Below, piece by piece: positions 17,550 through 26,068 of a stretch of 64,000 nt of DNA. Every line of letters begins with the position of its first letter. Within the stretch, counting starts at the first letter, position 1. The position numbers were made by a program, and so were the translations under genes. This DNA is from Oscillospiraceae bacterium (GTDB taxonomy: Bacteria; Bacillota; Clostridia; Oscillospirales; CAG-272). The notes beneath the pieces were generated by a model that searched no databases, was not told the DNA's origin, and saw only the letters and a list, made by a program, of their open reading frames with translations. Location of the stretch: NCBI GenBank assembly GCA_015063895.1, contig SVTG01000003.1:97253-161252 (forward strand), read 5' to 3'.

Positions 17550-18352
17550 TGGATACACGCCGCGTACTCAGCTACGTGCGTCGCGCGTGCGAGGATTATA
17601 ATATGATCGAAGCGGGTGACCGCATCGCGGTCGGCATATCGGGCGGCAAGGATAGCCTGACGCTCCTTTGCGCGCTGGCCGACATGCGCCGCTTTTACCC
17701 CAACCCCTTCGAGGTGGTGGCCATCACCGTGGATATGGGCTTTCCCAATACCGACTACACACCCGTGGCCGAGCTTTGCCGCACGCTGAACGTCCCTTAC
17801 CATATTGTAAAAACCGATATCTACGACGTTATTTTCAATATCAGAAAAGAAAAAAGCCCCTGTGCGCTGTGCTCCAAAATGCGGCGCGGTGCGCTGCATA
17901 ACGCCGCACGTGAGCAGGGCTGCCGCGTGGTGGCACTCGGCCACCATTACGACGACGTGGTGGATACCTTTATGCTCAATCTCTTTTACGAGGGACGCAT
18001 CGGATGCTTCCAGCCCGTCACCGACCTCACACGCGTTGGCGTGCGCGTCATACGCCCCCTCATCTATCTGCCCGAGCGTGTCGTGAAGACCTTTGCCAAG
18101 CGCGAAGATCTTCCCGTGGTGGAGTCGACCTGCCCCGCCGACGGGGAAACGCAGCGCACCGAGATGAATACCCTGATCAACACGCTTGACCGTAAGAGCC
18201 CCGGGCTGCGACACCGCATCTTCGGCGCTCTGCAGCGCGCGGACGTTGACGGCTTTGCCCCCCTGCCCCCGAGACCCAAGAAAAGCCGCAAGCAACCACA
18301 CGAGGAGGAGCCGATACTCCAAAGCAGTGAAAAAAGCGAAACGGGCGAGTGA
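17549..18352 (+). CDS. TtcA-like tRNA 2-thiocytidine biosynthesis ATPase
   Basis: A 267-residue PP-loop protein of the TtcA/TtuA-like group, which activates a tRNA base by adenylation before sulfur transfer. Motifs are SGGKDS at residues 31-36, 'SPCALCSKMRRGAL' with a CxxC, 'GHHYDDVVDT' and a later Cys in 'VESTCPADG', matching the three-Cys Fe-S site. The C-terminal 30 residues are a charged tail. The start overlaps the previous stop (TGATG). The exact target base is not certain from sequence. Confidence 0.85.
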   Translation: MDTRRVLSYVRRACEDYNMIEAGDRIAVGISGGKDSLTLLCALADMRRFYPNPFEVVAITVDMGFPNTDYTPVAELCRTLNVPYHIVKTDIYDVIFNIRKEKSPCALCSKMRRGALHNAAREQGCRVVALGHHYDDVVDTFMLNLFYEGRIGCFQPVTDLTRVGVRVIRPLIYLPERVVKTFAKREDLPVVESTCPADGETQRTEMNTLINTLDRKSPGLRHRIFGALQRADVDGFAPLPPRPKKSRKQPHEEEPILQSSEKSETGE

Positions 18353-18366
18353 TCTCGCCCGTTTTT
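18339..18366 (+). terminator. Terminator overlapping the TtcA-like stop codon
   Basis: AAACGGGCGAG pairs with CTCGCCCGTTT around a TGAT loop that contains the stop codon, followed by TTTTC. Confidence 0.85.
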
Positions 18367-18429
18367 CACTTCAAAATCACCTATTTTTTTATAAAAACAC
18401 AAAAATTTGCAAAAAATTTCACAAACCCC

Positions 18430-18458
18430 TTGACAAGCACGCTTTTTTGTGCTAAAGT
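18430..18458 (+). promoter_or_regulatory. Promoter of the glycine-riboswitch transcript
   Basis: TTGACA (18430-18435), 17-bp spacer, TAAAGT (18453-18458). It lies about 45 bp before the aptamer. Confidence 0.7.
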
Positions 18459-18501
18459 GTGTTCATTCCCAAGAAACAATCGGAAGCAGCATCGCTGTGA
18501 C

Positions 18502-18594
18502 CGTGCGTGGAGGAAGTTCCGGAGAATCCCGAAAGGGTGCCGAAGGTGCAAGGTGGCCATGCCGCTGAATCTCTCAGGCAAAAGGACGGAGCAA
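18502..18594 (+). promoter_or_regulatory. Glycine riboswitch, single aptamer
   Basis: The conserved core is clear: 'GTTCCGGAGA', 'GCCGAAGGTGCAA', then 'GAATCTCTCAGGCAAAAGGAC' split by the expected helices, ending in GGAGC. Only one full aptamer is present; a small upstream hairpin (GCAGC-ATC-GCTGT, about 18486-18497) may be the remnant or ghost partner seen in singlet forms. It precedes a terminator and the AGCS symporter. Related singlets upstream of such symporters have been reported as off-switches; the direction here is not proven. Confidence 0.9.
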
Positions 18595-18627
18595 GCAGTC
18601 ATATGTTTGTCTATCTTTTATTTTTGG

Positions 18628-18658
18628 AACTGCCTTTTTGGGGGCAGTTTATTTTTTT
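18628..18658 (+). terminator. Riboswitch expression-platform terminator
   Basis: AACTGCC pairs with GGCAGTT followed by a T-rich tract, ending before the GGAGG at 18663. This fits transcriptional control by the glycine aptamer. Confidence 0.75.
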
Positions 18659-18676
18659 ACTCGGAGGTAAAAAACA

Positions 18677-20155
18677 ATGCAAGAAGCATTACTCAAGGTT
18701 GTTGCAACCGTCAACTCGTACCTGACCGACTACGTGCTGATCTTCCTTTTGATCGGCGTTGGTCTGTACTTCACCATTCGCACCAAGTTTGTGCAGGTGC
18801 GTTGCTTCGGCGAGGGCATGAAGAACGTATTTGGCAAGCTTTCTCTGAAGGGCGGCGCTCAAAAGAGCGGCCTCTCCTCCTTCCAGGCGTTGGCTACCGC
18901 CATTGCCGCACAGGTCGGCACGGGTAACATCGTCGGTGCCTGCGGCGCGATCCTGATCGGTGGCCCCGGTGCCATCTTCTGGATGTGGGTCATTGCCTTC
19001 CTCGGCATGGCTACCATCTACGCCGAGGCAACGCTGGCGCAGAAGACCCGTAAGGTCAACGAGGACGGCACCATTGAGGGCGGCCCCGTTTACTACATCA
19101 AAGCTGCTTTCAACAACAAATTCGGTAAGTTCCTGGCCGTATTCTTCGCCGTTGCCGTTATGCTGGCGCTCGGCTTTATGGGCACGATGGTACAGTCGAA
19201 CTCGATCGCCGGCACCATGGGTACCGCGGTCGGCCTGGGCGAGAACCTTTACTGGATCATCGGTATCGTTGTGGCACTGCTGGCAGGCGTTGTCTTCCTT
19301 GGCGGCTTGAACCGTCTTGCAGCCGTCACCGAAAAGATGGTACCCATTATGGCGTGCCTGTACATTCTCGGCTCTCTGGTCGTAATTTTCGCACGCATTC
19401 AGTACGTGCCCGAGACCCTTGGCATGATCTTCAAGTATGCCTTTAACGCCAACGCCCTCATCGGCGGCGGCATCGGCTACGCCCTCAAGGCTGCCATCAG
19501 CCAGGGTGCAAAGCGCGGTTTGTTCTCAAATGAGGCAGGCATGGGCTCTACCCCCCACGCGCACGCTCAGGCCAACGTAAAGAACGCACACGAGCAGGGC
19601 ACCACCGCCATGATCGGTGTGTTTATCGATACCTTTGTAGTGCTTACCATGACCGCACTCGTCGTGATCTCCACCCTGTATGCCGGTGACGGCGTGCTGG
19701 GCAATACCCTTTCCTACAGCGCCACCAAGGGCGGACTGCTTGAGGCAGTTGCCGCAGCCTTCCCCAAGGCTAACCTTGCACAGATGGCCTTCGGCAAGGT
19801 GTTCGGTGAGACCTTTGGTAACATTTTCGTTGCCGTTTGTCTGTTCTTCTTCGCCTTCTCGACGATCCTTTCCTGGAACTTCTTCGGCAAGATCAACTTC
19901 CAGTACCTCTTTGGCAAGAAGTACACCGTGGTTTACACCGCGATTGCCGTGGTGTTCGTATTCCTTGGCTCGATCTTCTCCAACGACCTCGTTTGGGAGC
20001 TGACCGACTTCTTCAACTATCTCATGGTTCTGCCTAACGTCATTGCCCTTGTGGCACTTGGCAGCATGGTGGTTGCCGCCATGAAGGAGGGCAAGGAGGC
20101 AAAGGCCGCTGATGCTGCTGCCAACGCCGCCTTCGCTGAAAAGGACGCTGAATAA
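18677..20155 (+). CDS. Sodium:alanine/glycine symporter (AGCS family)
   Basis: A 492-residue membrane transporter of the alanine or glycine:cation symporter family. The signature 'QVGTGNIVGACGAILIGGPGAIFWMW' is present, with 'GGPVYYI' and 'GLFSNEAGMGSTPHAHA' following. About ten or eleven hydrophobic segments are visible, with a short charged C-terminus. It starts at ATG 18677 after GGAGG at 18663. The upstream glycine riboswitch supports glycine as a physiological substrate, with alanine also likely. Confidence 0.96.
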   Translation: MQEALLKVVATVNSYLTDYVLIFLLIGVGLYFTIRTKFVQVRCFGEGMKNVFGKLSLKGGAQKSGLSSFQALATAIAAQVGTGNIVGACGAILIGGPGAIFWMWVIAFLGMATIYAEATLAQKTRKVNEDGTIEGGPVYYIKAAFNNKFGKFLAVFFAVAVMLALGFMGTMVQSNSIAGTMGTAVGLGENLYWIIGIVVALLAGVVFLGGLNRLAAVTEKMVPIMACLYILGSLVVIFARIQYVPETLGMIFKYAFNANALIGGGIGYALKAAISQGAKRGLFSNEAGMGSTPHAHAQANVKNAHEQGTTAMIGVFIDTFVVLTMTALVVISTLYAGDGVLGNTLSYSATKGGLLEAVAAAFPKANLAQMAFGKVFGETFGNIFVAVCLFFFAFSTILSWNFFGKINFQYLFGKKYTVVYTAIAVVFVFLGSIFSNDLVWELTDFFNYLMVLPNVIALVALGSMVVAAMKEGKEAKAADAAANAAFAEKDAE

Positions 20156-20167
20156 TTTTAACACAAT

Positions 20168-20206
20168 AAAAAACTCCCCGATGGACCAACCATCGGGGAG
20201 TTTTTG
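20168..20206. terminator. Bidirectional terminator after the symporter gene
   Basis: AAAAACTCCCCGATGG pairs with CCATCGGGGAGTTTTT. Confidence 0.92.
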
Positions 20207-20213
20207 GTAATGC

Positions 20214-20888
20214 TCACAGCTCGTCAAAAGCGACAATATCGGTAAAATCCCTCACTGTCAATGCCGTTCCCTCATACAGCGGGTCACCCGGCTTTTCCAG
20301 CAGCTGTACCACGGCATAGACGTTGGCGTTTCTGGCCGCCTGCACACCCGAGCGAGAATCCTCAAACACAAGGCACACCGTGGCCGAAAGACCAAGCTTA
20401 TCAGCAGCGCGCAGATACACAGCAGGATCGGGCTTGCCGGGCAACGTGCCGTCGTCAAGCACGATCTTGTCAAGGGAAAACCATCTGCCTATCTCAAACT
20501 CGTCAAAATAGAACTGCACGTTATCGATCGCCGATCCCGTGGCAATAGTAAAAGGAATGCCAAGATCCCTAAGGTGCTCAAAATATGCCTGCGCGCCCTT
20601 AACAAGGTGAAAGGTCCGGTCGTCACGCTTACAAAGCGTGCGGTAAAGCGCCTCCTTTTCAAAGGCAAGACGCGTCAGCGCCTCTGGCGTCAGATCCTGC
20701 CCGAAGTAGCGCGGCAATATCTCATAATTTGACTGCCCGAGGCAATTTTGGCGCACCTCTTGCTCGGTGATCTCCACTCCTAGCCGTTCGCCAAGGAAGA
20801 TCTGCCAAGCCTGTTTGTGCTTTTCCGAATCGTAAAAAAGTGTACCGTTAAAGTCAAACAGCACACCACGGTAGCATGGCCTCTTCAT
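20214..20888 (-). CDS. HAD-superfamily hydrolase, beta-phosphoglucomutase-like
   Basis: A 224-residue HAD protein of the PGMB/phosphatase-like subgroup. Motif I reads 'LFDFNGTLF' (nucleophile Asp12), so the usual second Asp is Asn14. Motif II is 'IATGS' and motif IV 'VCLVFEDSRSGVQAA', followed by a cap-type helical region. The Asn replaces the residue that normally acts as general acid/base, so activity may be altered or the substrate unusual. It lies alone, convergent with the symporter. Confidence 0.85.
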   Translation of the reverse strand: MKRPCYRGVLFDFNGTLFYDSEKHKQAWQIFLGERLGVEITEQEVRQNCLGQSNYEILPRYFGQDLTPEALTRLAFEKEALYRTLCKRDDRTFHLVKGAQAYFEHLRDLGIPFTIATGSAIDNVQFYFDEFEIGRWFSLDKIVLDDGTLPGKPDPAVYLRAADKLGLSATVCLVFEDSRSGVQAARNANVYAVVQLLEKPGDPLYEGTALTVRDFTDIVAFDEL

Positions 20889-20920
20889 CGTCGCACCATC
20901 CTTTAAAAAATTATATGTCC

Positions 20921-20949
20921 ATTATAGCACGGTGACGATTTCATTTCAA
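20921..20949 (-). promoter_or_regulatory. Promoter of the HAD hydrolase gene
   Basis: On the minus strand TTGAAA and TATAAT are separated by 17 bp, about 30 bp upstream of the ATG. Confidence 0.7.
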
Positions 20950-20989
20950 GACAACACCCGAATTTTCTGTGCAAACTTTTCCTATGCTA

Positions 20990-21018
20990 TTGCATTTTTA
21001 TTTTTGCCGTGATATAAT
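20990..21018 (+). promoter_or_regulatory. Promoter of the small membrane protein gene
   Basis: TTGCAT (20990-20995), 17-bp spacer, TATAAT (21013-21018). Confidence 0.75.
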
Positions 21019-21067
21019 ATTAGTGTTGGGTATTTTCCCGATAAAATACATAAAGGAGCATTTCACC

Positions 21068-21313
21068 ATGGCAAGCAATTCCACGCTGACCGGCACCTAC
21101 GAGTCCCTTCCCAAGATCGCAAAGATCATTCTTCAGATCTTCCTCGGCGCGCTGATCTCCGGCCTTTACCGCATCTGCCGTTTCCTTGAGAAGCAGAACG
21201 TCGTGACCCTTGTGGTCGGTATTCTCTGCTTCGTAGGTCTTGGCTTTGTATTCTGGGTAATCGACCTGGTAACCGAGATCACCAGCGACAGAATTACCGT
21301 TTTGGCTGACTGA
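21068..21313 (+). CDS. Small membrane protein with two hydrophobic segments
   Basis: An 81-residue protein. ATG 21068 follows AAAGGAG at 21052; the track start at 20969 precedes the promoter and is wrong. Hydrophobic segments are at about residues 17-36 ('IILQIFLGALISGLYRI') and 44-66 ('VTLVVGILCFVGLGFVFWVIDLVTEI'). It vaguely resembles small YqaE/Pmp3-like or unnamed clostridial membrane proteins, but I would not assign a family. It stands alone between its own promoter and terminator. Confidence 0.75.
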   Translation: MASNSTLTGTYESLPKIAKIILQIFLGALISGLYRICRFLEKQNVVTLVVGILCFVGLGFVFWVIDLVTEITSDRITVLAD

Positions 21314-21324
21314 CCAAGCAAAAT

Positions 21325-21350
21325 AAAAAAGCACCGCAAGGTGCTTTTTT
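21325..21350 (+). terminator. Terminator of the small membrane protein gene
   Basis: AAAAAAGCACC-GCAA-GGTGCTTTTTT. Confidence 0.93.
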
Positions 21351-21359
21351 ATTTTTCAC

Positions 21360-21388
21360 TTGACAAAAAACACCGTGGCTTGTATAAT
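21360..21388 (+). promoter_or_regulatory. Promoter of glnN
   Basis: Perfect consensus TTGACA (21360-21365), 17-bp spacer, TATAAT (21383-21388). The strong match suggests high basal expression. Confidence 0.88.
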
Positions 21389-21440
21389 TGCATTATATAT
21401 TATAAGTGTACCTTACTACATCTTGAAAGGCTAAACGACG

Positions 21441-23534
21441 ATGAACAAGAATCTGCCCCAATTATTCGGTAATATGGTATTTAACGAGGAGGTCATGCGC
21501 CAGCGCCTGCCGCGCGAGGTGTCAAAATCTCTGATGAAAACAATGGAGGAGGGCAAGGAGATCGACCCCTCTATTGCCGACGTCGTGGCAAACGCCATGA
21601 AGGACTGGGCCATTGAAAAGGGCGCCACGCACTACACGCACTGGTTCCAGCCCCTGACGGGTGCCACTGCCGAGAAGCACGATTCCTTTATCTCCCCCGC
21701 CCCCGGCGGTCAGATCGTAATGGAATTTTCGGGCAAGTGCCTCATCAAGGGCGAGCCCGATGCCTCAAGCTTCCCCTCGGGAGGTCTGCGCGCCACCTTT
21801 GAGGCCCGCGGCTACACCGCGTGGGACCCTGCCTCCTATGCCTTTGTGAAGGACGGCACACTCTATATCCCGACGGCATTCTGCTCCTACACGGGCGAAG
21901 CGCTTGACTCCAAAACGCCCCTTCTGCGCTCGATCGACGCGATCTCGCGCGAGGGCATGCGTATCCTGCGCCTGTTTGGCGATACCACCGCCAAGCGCCT
22001 CACCACGACCGTTGGTGCCGAGCAGGAATACTTTATCATTGACAAGGCCATGTTTGAAAAGCGCCGCGACCTCATTTACACGGGCCGCACCCTTTTCGGT
22101 GCCCCTGCCCCCAAGGGCCAGGAATTAGAGGATCACTACTTCGGGCCCCTGAAAACGCGCATTGCCGCCTTCATGGCAGAGCTTGACGAGGAGCTGTGGA
22201 AGCTCGGGATCCTTTCTAAGACCAAGCATAACGAGGCCGCCCCCGCGCAGCATGAGCTCGCCCCCATCTTTACCACCACCAATATGTCTGTTGACCAGAA
22301 CCTGCTGATCATGATCTACATGAAGCGCATCGCCGAAAAGCACGGCCTGGTATGCCTGTTGCACGAAAAGCCCTTTGCGGGCGTTTCGGGCTCGGGCAAG
22401 CACAACAACTGGTCGGTTGGTACCGATACGGGCAAAAATCTTTTCAAGCCCGGCAAGACACCTGCCGAAAACAAGCAGTTTTTGCTCATGCTCGCAGCCG
22501 TCATCAAGGCGGTTGACGATTATCAGGATCTGCTGCGCATTTCGGTGGCACACGCAGGCAACGACCACCGTCTTGGTGCTGCCGAGGCACCGCCCGCCAT
22601 CGTTTCCATGTTCATCGGTGACGATCTGCAGGCCGTCGTCGACGCCATCGTCAGCGGCACCGACTTCAAGGGCTCCGCGCGCGGCAAGATGAATCTCGGT
22701 ATCCCCTCGGTACCCACCTTCACCAAGGATACCTCCGACCGCAACCGCACCTCGCCCTTTGCCTTCACAGGCAACAAATTCGAGTTCCGTATGCTCGGCT
22801 CCTCGCAAAACATCTCGATGCCCAACGTGGTGCTCAACACCGCCGTGGCAGAAAGCTTCCGCCAGTTTGCCGACGTGCTGGAGAAGGCCGCAGATTTTGA
22901 CACGGCCCTCGCGAGCCTCATCAAGGAAACCTTCACCAAGCACCAACGCATTCTCTTTAACGGCAACGGCTATTCCGAGGAATGGGAAAGGGAGGCCGCG
23001 CGCCGCGGACTCTCCAACCTGAAGACCACGCCCGAGGCGATCAAAACGTTCACCGCCGAGAAGCACGTGGCGCTCTTTGCCGCCCACGGTGTGATGAGCG
23101 AGGTGGAAATGAAGTCGCGCGAGGAGATCATGTATGAAAATTATGCCAAGGTCATCAACATTGAAGCACAAACGATGATCGAGATGGCCGGGCGCGACAT
23201 TATCCCTGCCGTCACGCGTTATGCGGGGCACGTGGCCGAGGCCGCCAACGCCAAGCAGCAATTTGTAAAAAATGTTGACGTTTCCTGCGAGCGTGACCTC
23301 GTCACCCGCCTCTCGGCCCTCACCGCCAAGGCCTACGAAACGCTGGGTGCACTGCGCGAGGCAGACAACCGCGCCAAGGCAACCGTCGGCGTTGACAAAA
23401 TTGCCGAAAGCTTTCTTGAAAACGTCATACCGCTGATGCAGAGCCTGCGCGAAACGGTTGACGAGATGGAGACCCTTACGGCCACCGAATACTGGCCTGT
23501 TCCCGGCTACGGCGAGCTCTTATTCAGCGTATAA
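21441..23534 (+). CDS. glnN: Glutamine synthetase type III (GlnN)
   Basis: ATP-dependent ligation of ammonia to glutamate, the main ammonia-assimilating reaction. At 697 residues it has the length of type III enzymes, which are larger than type I. Recognisable blocks are 'THWFQPLTGATAEKHDSF', 'VGAEQEYFIID', 'HNEAAPAQHELAP' (metal and glutamate site) and 'NRTSPFAFTGNKFEFRMLGSSQN'. GAAAGG lies 11 bases before the ATG. No glnR or other nitrogen gene is adjacent. Confidence 0.96.
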   Translation: MNKNLPQLFGNMVFNEEVMRQRLPREVSKSLMKTMEEGKEIDPSIADVVANAMKDWAIEKGATHYTHWFQPLTGATAEKHDSFISPAPGGQIVMEFSGKCLIKGEPDASSFPSGGLRATFEARGYTAWDPASYAFVKDGTLYIPTAFCSYTGEALDSKTPLLRSIDAISREGMRILRLFGDTTAKRLTTTVGAEQEYFIIDKAMFEKRRDLIYTGRTLFGAPAPKGQELEDHYFGPLKTRIAAFMAELDEELWKLGILSKTKHNEAAPAQHELAPIFTTTNMSVDQNLLIMIYMKRIAEKHGLVCLLHEKPFAGVSGSGKHNNWSVGTDTGKNLFKPGKTPAENKQFLLMLAAVIKAVDDYQDLLRISVAHAGNDHRLGAAEAPPAIVSMFIGDDLQAVVDAIVSGTDFKGSARGKMNLGIPSVPTFTKDTSDRNRTSPFAFTGNKFEFRMLGSSQNISMPNVVLNTAVAESFRQFADVLEKAADFDTALASLIKETFTKHQRILFNGNGYSEEWEREAARRGLSNLKTTPEAIKTFTAEKHVALFAAHGVMSEVEMKSREEIMYENYAKVINIEAQTMIEMAGRDIIPAVTRYAGHVAEAANAKQQFVKNVDVSCERDLVTRLSALTAKAYETLGALREADNRAKATVGVDKIAESFLENVIPLMQSLRETVDEMETLTATEYWPVPGYGELLFSV

Positions 23535-23578
23535 AGCAAGACGGTGCATCGGCACCGCCCTTTCGGGGAGATCGGACT

Positions 23579-24679
23579 ATGACAAACACCTTCAAATTTT
23601 TAACCCCTCTTCACGGTGATTGCCTGACCAACAAGGCGGGCGTGCTCCGTGAGGACGGCAAGGCACTTCTCGTTACCGCACGCGTAGCGGCACCCGAGGG
23701 GCTGGAGATCACCATCAACGGCGTCGCCGCTACCTATGCGGCAGGGGCTTATTTTGCCACCGTACCGCTGACGGCCTACGAAAATACCCTGACCGCCAAC
23801 GCCAAAAGCGGCGAAGCGATCAAGATCACCGTTTACTGGCTGCCCCGCGCCACAAGCTGTTATCGCCTTTCGCTTGACGACAATATCCGATTTTTAGAGG
23901 ATATTGCAAAAAACCAAGACCGCTATCACTCGATCTTTGAAAATCCGTATCTGGCGATCCTGCGCGAGGCACATCTGCGCTTTGGCACAAAGGTGCACGC
24001 CAATTTGTTTTATCACACTGTCGAGGAAAACGGCTTCACACTTTCCGACATGCCCGATAAATTCAAGGCAGAGTTTACCGAAAACGCCCCGTGGCTGCGC
24101 TTTTCCTTCCACGCCAAGGGCGAATTTCCCGATAAGCCCTATATTGATACCGATTATCAGCGCATAGACCGTGACCGCGCACAGGTTGAGCGTGAAATTA
24201 TCCGTTTTGCAGGCAAGGCAGCACTTGCCCCCACCACCACGACCGTGCATTGGGGCGAATGCTCGCGCGAGGGCGTGCGTGCACTGCACGATGCCGGGAT
24301 TCGCGTGCTGGCCGGGTATCTTTTATGGAACGAAAAGCACAATTTCGGCACCGTTTCCTACTATCTTGACCGTAAAACCGTCGCGCAAAGCGCACGCTTT
24401 GGCATTTATAAGGATACGACTACCGATATCACGTATGCCAAGATCGACGCCGTATTGAACACCGCCACCAAGGAAGAGCTGATCGCCAAGCTGAACGCCG
24501 ACTTTGAAAAATACCCCCAAAAGGGATTTTGGGAATTTTTGATGCACGAGCAGTATTTTTATCCCGATTACCAAAAATACCTGCCCGACTTCCGCGCACG
24601 CATTTTCGCCGCCCTTGAATGGGCCGAGCAACACGGGCTCACCCCCGCATTTTTATCCGAAACGCATCTTGCGTGGTAA
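23579..24679 (+). CDS. Polysaccharide-deacetylase-like protein with N-terminal Ig-like domain (tentative)
   Basis: A 366-residue protein without signal peptide. Residues 1-85 look like a small beta domain ('GLEITINGVAATYAAGAYFATVPL'). The rest resembles a beta/alpha-barrel of the NodB-like type ('RLSLDDNIRFLEDIA', 'FGTKVHANLFYH', 'RFSFHAKGEFPDKPY', 'TTVHWGECSREGVRAL'), with the Asp and His positions plausible for a metal site but not matching the standard motifs exactly. It lies 44 bp after glnN; a short hairpin (CGGTGC-ATC-GGCACCG) lies between. Function uncertain. Confidence 0.65.
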   Translation: MTNTFKFLTPLHGDCLTNKAGVLREDGKALLVTARVAAPEGLEITINGVAATYAAGAYFATVPLTAYENTLTANAKSGEAIKITVYWLPRATSCYRLSLDDNIRFLEDIAKNQDRYHSIFENPYLAILREAHLRFGTKVHANLFYHTVEENGFTLSDMPDKFKAEFTENAPWLRFSFHAKGEFPDKPYIDTDYQRIDRDRAQVEREIIRFAGKAALAPTTTTVHWGECSREGVRALHDAGIRVLAGYLLWNEKHNFGTVSYYLDRKTVAQSARFGIYKDTTTDITYAKIDAVLNTATKEELIAKLNADFEKYPQKGFWEFLMHEQYFYPDYQKYLPDFRARIFAALEWAEQHGLTPAFLSETHLAW

Positions 24680-24717
24680 AAAGCCAACTAACCTGCCCCC
24701 TTGTCGGGCACAACCGT

Positions 24718-24757
24718 AAAAGCAGCGCACCTGCCTCTTGGCAGGTGCGCTGCTTTT
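24718..24757. terminator. Bidirectional terminator
   Basis: AAAGCAGCGCACCTGCC-TCTT-GGCAGGTGCGCTGCTTT with T-rich tails on both strands. Confidence 0.93.
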
Positions 24758-24759
24758 TA

Positions 24760-25647
24760 TCATAGTTCCTCACCGATCACAGCGGCGCGCTTTTGACGCA
24801 CAAACTCGCACAAAAACTTAAAAAACGCTGTGGCAGCGGGCTTGAAGCCCCCCTCGGTATTATTTTTTAGCAAAAGCGTACGGCGGCAATCCACATTAGA
24901 GATCGGCAAAAGCCGCACATCGGGGTCGGCACACTGCCCCCACGAAAATTCAGGCCAGAAGCCAACGCCTGCATGAGCGGCGATCAGCTTTTTTACCGAT
25001 GCGGGATTGTCGCTTTCAAACCCCACCTGCGGTACAAAGCCCGCCTGCAAGCAATAGCGGTCGCAAATACCGCGGAAATGACGGGAGCCACCCAACGCAA
25101 TAAAGCTTTCATTTGCCAGCTGCGACAGATCTATGCTGCTTTTGCCCGCATAGGCGCCACCATCGGGCACAGCGAGAAAGATGCGCTCTGTCAGCATCAG
25201 CACGTCCTCCCCCTTCACGGACTCGGATTGCTGCACGGTGCTGACCAAAATATCACATTCCACTCCATCAGCACTCTGTGAAAGCCTGAAATGCGTGGCA
25301 GGGTTCGCCTTCTGATATGCCACCACGGCATCGGTGACAAGAGAGGTCGCGGCCAAAACGTTTAAACGGATCGTTGCCGCCTCACCCTTGGCAAGATCGG
25401 CAAGCTCACGCGGAAGGCTCGACAAAACTGCTAAGGGCGCACGCAAACGCTCAAGTAAATATTCCCCGTATACGGTCAGCGTCAGCTGACGGCGCTCACG
25501 CTTAAACAGCATCACGCCAAGCTCGCGCTCAAGGCGCCCGATCGCCTGAGAAAGCGCAGGCTGTGCTACGTGCAAACGCTCGGCGGTGCGCGTCATATGC
25601 AAGCTTTGTGCCACGGCCACGAAATATTGCAGTTGTGTCAGCTCCAT
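24760..25647 (-). CDS. LysR-family transcriptional regulator
   Basis: A 295-residue regulator. The N-terminal winged helix shows 'LQYFVAVAQSLHMTRTAERLHVAQPALSQAIGRLE' in the expected order, followed by a periplasmic-binding-protein-like effector domain from about residue 90. The effector is unknown. It is transcribed divergently from the SemiSWEET-like gene through interlocked promoters, so it probably regulates itself and that gene. Confidence 0.93.
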   Translation of the reverse strand: MELTQLQYFVAVAQSLHMTRTAERLHVAQPALSQAIGRLERELGVMLFKRERRQLTLTVYGEYLLERLRAPLAVLSSLPRELADLAKGEAATIRLNVLAATSLVTDAVVAYQKANPATHFRLSQSADGVECDILVSTVQQSESVKGEDVLMLTERIFLAVPDGGAYAGKSSIDLSQLANESFIALGGSRHFRGICDRYCLQAGFVPQVGFESDNPASVKKLIAAHAGVGFWPEFSWGQCADPDVRLLPISNVDCRRTLLLKNNTEGGFKPAATAFFKFLCEFVRQKRAAVIGEEL

Positions 25648-25679
25648 TTTGATAACCCTCCATTATGGTTTCTATAACT

Positions 25680-25708
25680 ATTATATATTTGACATTATTG
25701 TTTGTCAA
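25680..25708 (-). promoter_or_regulatory. Promoter of the LysR gene (interlocked)
   Basis: On the minus strand TTGACA (25708-25703) and TATAAT (25685-25680) are exactly 17 bp apart. The element interlocks with the plus-strand promoter at 25689-25717. Confidence 0.82.
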
Positions 25709-25717
25709 TAGTATACT
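25689..25717 (+). promoter_or_regulatory. Promoter of the SemiSWEET-like gene (interlocked)
   Basis: TTGACA (25689-25694), 17-bp spacer, TATACT (25712-25717). Each promoter's -35 box sits inside the other's spacer; the two boxes form an inverted repeat TTGACA-N8-TGTCAA. Confidence 0.82.
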
Positions 25718-25752
25718 GTAAATAAAGAAAAGTTTCCTGCGAGGTAACCGTT

Positions 25753-26028
25753 ATGGCAGAAATTTTTGAGGTCATTATGCTCCTTTGCTTCGGCCTATCC
25801 TGGCCGATCACGTTATGTAAGAAGCTGCGCACAAAAAGTGCCAAATCGACCAGCCTTGCCTTTATGCTGCTGATCCTGTTCGGCTACGCCGCGGGTATTA
25901 CCGCAAAAATACTGACCAGCGGCTGCAATTACGTATTTTACGTATACGTGTTTAACGTGATCATGGTGGTTGCCAATTTGGCTGTAACGCTTTATTTCCG
26001 CGCGCACGAAGCACGCGCAACTTGTTAA
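25753..26028 (+). CDS. SemiSWEET/PQ-loop-like small membrane protein
   Basis: A 91-residue protein with three hydrophobic segments and the half-repeat pattern of SemiSWEET transporters: 'GLSWPITLCKKLRTKSAKSTSLAFMLLILFGYAAGI'. SemiSWEETs dimerise to form sugar transporters. The canonical PQ is PI here, which is common in this branch. The divergent LysR regulator suggests induction by a small molecule. Substrate unknown. Confidence 0.75.
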   Translation: MAEIFEVIMLLCFGLSWPITLCKKLRTKSAKSTSLAFMLLILFGYAAGITAKILTSGCNYVFYVYVFNVIMVVANLAVTLYFRAHEARATC

Positions 26029-26066
26029 AAAATCCCCTTGACCGTCCATGACGGTCAAGGGGATTT
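26027..26066. terminator. Bidirectional terminator
   Basis: AATCCCCTTGACCGT pairs with ACGGTCAAGGGGATT around a short loop; the better T run is on the minus strand. Confidence 0.85.
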
Positions 26067-26068
26067 CG

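Noticed and set aside
18349-18927. A 192-residue plus-strand ORF across the glycine riboswitch
   Set aside because: It spans the promoter, aptamer and terminator and runs out of frame into the symporter gene, so it is not coding.
22125-23261. A 378-residue minus-strand ORF inside glnN
   Set aside because: Antisense shadow with low-complexity His/Gly content.
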